From Candidatus Methylomirabilota bacterium (GTDB lineage Bacteria; Methylomirabilota; Methylomirabilia; Methylomirabilales; 2-02-FULL-66-22), in the NCBI GenBank assembly GCA_016209725.1, contig JACQVO010000284.1, positions 1 through 9,186 on the forward strand: a stretch of 9,186 bases of DNA, in the 5' to 3' direction. The notes beneath the pieces were generated by a model. It saw nothing but the letters and a program-made list of their open reading frames with translations, did not search any database and was not told where the DNA came from. Shown one piece after another: positions 8,661-9,186 of the stretch (position 1 is its first letter; the number at the start of each line of letters is the position of its first letter). The translations under genes and the position numbers were made by a program.

Positions 8661-8702
8661 ATGCTGATCGTGGACCAAGTGCGAAACGACCTGCAGGTCT
8701 GA
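8661..8702 (+). other. 13-codon open frame ahead of the binding-protein gene
   Basis: An ATG-to-TGA frame (MLIVDQVRNDLQV) ends 30 bp before the binding-protein start. It has no clear ribosome site and no run of one amino acid as seen in attenuation leaders. It may be chance. Confidence 0.12.
8688..8699. promoter_or_regulatory. 12-bp perfect palindrome, possible operator
   Basis: GACCTGCAGGTC is its own reverse complement and lies 33 bp before the binding-protein ATG. If the candidate promoter at 8623-8652 is used, it falls downstream of the start site, a suitable place for a repressor. Only one copy is seen, so it could be chance. Confidence 0.25.
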
Positions 8703-8732
8703 TGGATGTCCAGCGGATGGAAGGAGGGACTC

Positions 8733-9186
8733 ATGATGAGACGGATGGGGCTATGCGTGGGACTGTTGCTGGTCCTGGCAGCGGCGCTCCCCGCGTGGGT
8801 GGATGCCGGAGGGATCGAGCGGGTCAAGAAGGCGGGCGTGCTGAAGGTGGGAAGCGACATCACCTACCCGCCCTTCGAGGTCATGGCGGCCGGGAAGCCG
8901 GTCGGCTTCGATGTGGACATGGCCCGGGAGATCGCCAAGGCGCTGGGGGTGAAGCTGGAGTACACCAACACCGCCTGGGATGGGATCTTCGCCGCCCTGA
9001 AGGCCGGGAAGTTCGACATGTTGCTTTCCGGCATCTCCATCACCGAGGAGCGGATCAAGTCCTTCGACCTGGCTTTCTCCGACCCCTACCTCCATTCCGG
9101 TCAGGGGGTGGCCGTGCGGGTGGGGGACACGCGGGTCAAGACGGCCGCCGACCACAAGGGCAAGGTGGTGGGCGTCCAGATCAACA
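8733..9186 (+). CDS. periplasmic amino-acid ABC transporter binding protein, family 3 (3' end cut by window edge)
   Basis: This is the start of a solute-binding protein that captures a polar amino acid, or a similar small acid, in the periplasm and delivers it to an ABC permease. 151 codons are present. Residues 1-25 form a signal peptide (MMRRMG, a Leu/Ala core, then VDA before GG). The mature part shows the family-3 pattern: VGSDITYPPFE (39-49), the signature GFDVDMAREIAKAL (58-71), W82-D-G-I, then SGISITEER (99-107). Arg107 is the expected ligand alpha-carboxylate contact. The ATG at 8733 has AAGGAGG at 8721-8727, 5 nt away; a second ATG at 8736 is an alternative start. The ligand cannot be told from this part. 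Permease and ATPase genes would be expected downstream, outside the window. It is read away from lysS and is probably an unrelated operon. Confidence 0.93.
   Translation, partial: MMRRMGLCVGLLLVLAAALPAWVDAGGIERVKKAGVLKVGSDITYPPFEVMAAGKPVGFDVDMAREIAKALGVKLEYTNTAWDGIFAALKAGKFDMLLSGISITEERIKSFDLAFSDPYLHSGQGVAVRVGDTRVKTAADHKGKVVGVQIN

Larger units (their letters stand above)
8416..8732. other. divergent intergenic region between lysS and the binding-protein gene
   Basis: This 317-bp spacer separates two divergently read genes. From left to right it holds the lysS ribosome site and promoter, a GC-rich stem-loop (8513-8538), a perfect inverted repeat overlapping a -35-like box (8606-8626), a 13-codon open frame (8661-8702), a 12-bp palindrome (8688-8699), and the AAGGAGG ribosome site of the plus-strand gene (8721-8727). 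I see no RNA gene or broken gene in it. Confidence 0.8.

Overview
The window is a GC-rich stretch of bacterial chromosome from an organism with an outer membrane. It carries BamA and the LolC/LolD lipoprotein-release complex, so it is not a Gram-positive. Four complete genes and one partial gene lie on the minus strand, in transcription order lysS, lolC/E, lolD, clpC, bamA (3' end missing). A divergent, partial amino-acid transporter binding protein lies on the plus strand at the right edge. The linkage lysS-lolC-lolD-bamA is typical of deltaproteobacteria-like lineages. Together with the high GC and a Bacillus-type ClpC, it would suit Desulfobacterota, Methylomirabilota/Rokubacteria or a relative. 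That placement is inference from layout and style only.

Layout: positions 1-1829 hold bamA (GTG start, signal peptide, five POTRA domains, first part of the barrel). Positions 1830-1990 are a spacer. Positions 1991-4426 hold a full-length 811-residue clpC. Positions 4427-4695 hold a TATAAT promoter box for clpC and two stem-loops behind lolD. Positions 4696-5370 hold lolD, 5371-5496 a heptad-repeat inverted element, and 5497-6780 lolC/E. Positions 6781-6921 hold a second heptad-repeat element of different sequence, and 6922-8415 hold lysS. Positions 8416-8732 are a divergent regulatory region with a perfect-consensus sigma70 promoter for lysS. Positions 8733-9186 hold the start of a periplasmic binding protein.

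How the genes work together: LolC/E and LolD form the inner-membrane ABC machine that releases lipoproteins to the LolA carrier. Some of those lipoproteins are subunits of the BAM complex, whose core, BamA, inserts beta-barrel proteins into the outer membrane. ClpC is a cytosolic unfoldase that normally works with ClpP, and it sits inside this envelope cluster with its own promoter. LysRS supplies Lys-tRNA and is the promoter-proximal gene.

The protein-coding content is mostly housekeeping, and I see no defence system, CRISPR array, phage or transposase. The most unusual content is the pair of intergenic elements around lolC/E. Each is built of 7-nt units in two inverted arms around a core, each fills nearly all the space between two genes, and their sequences differ from each other.
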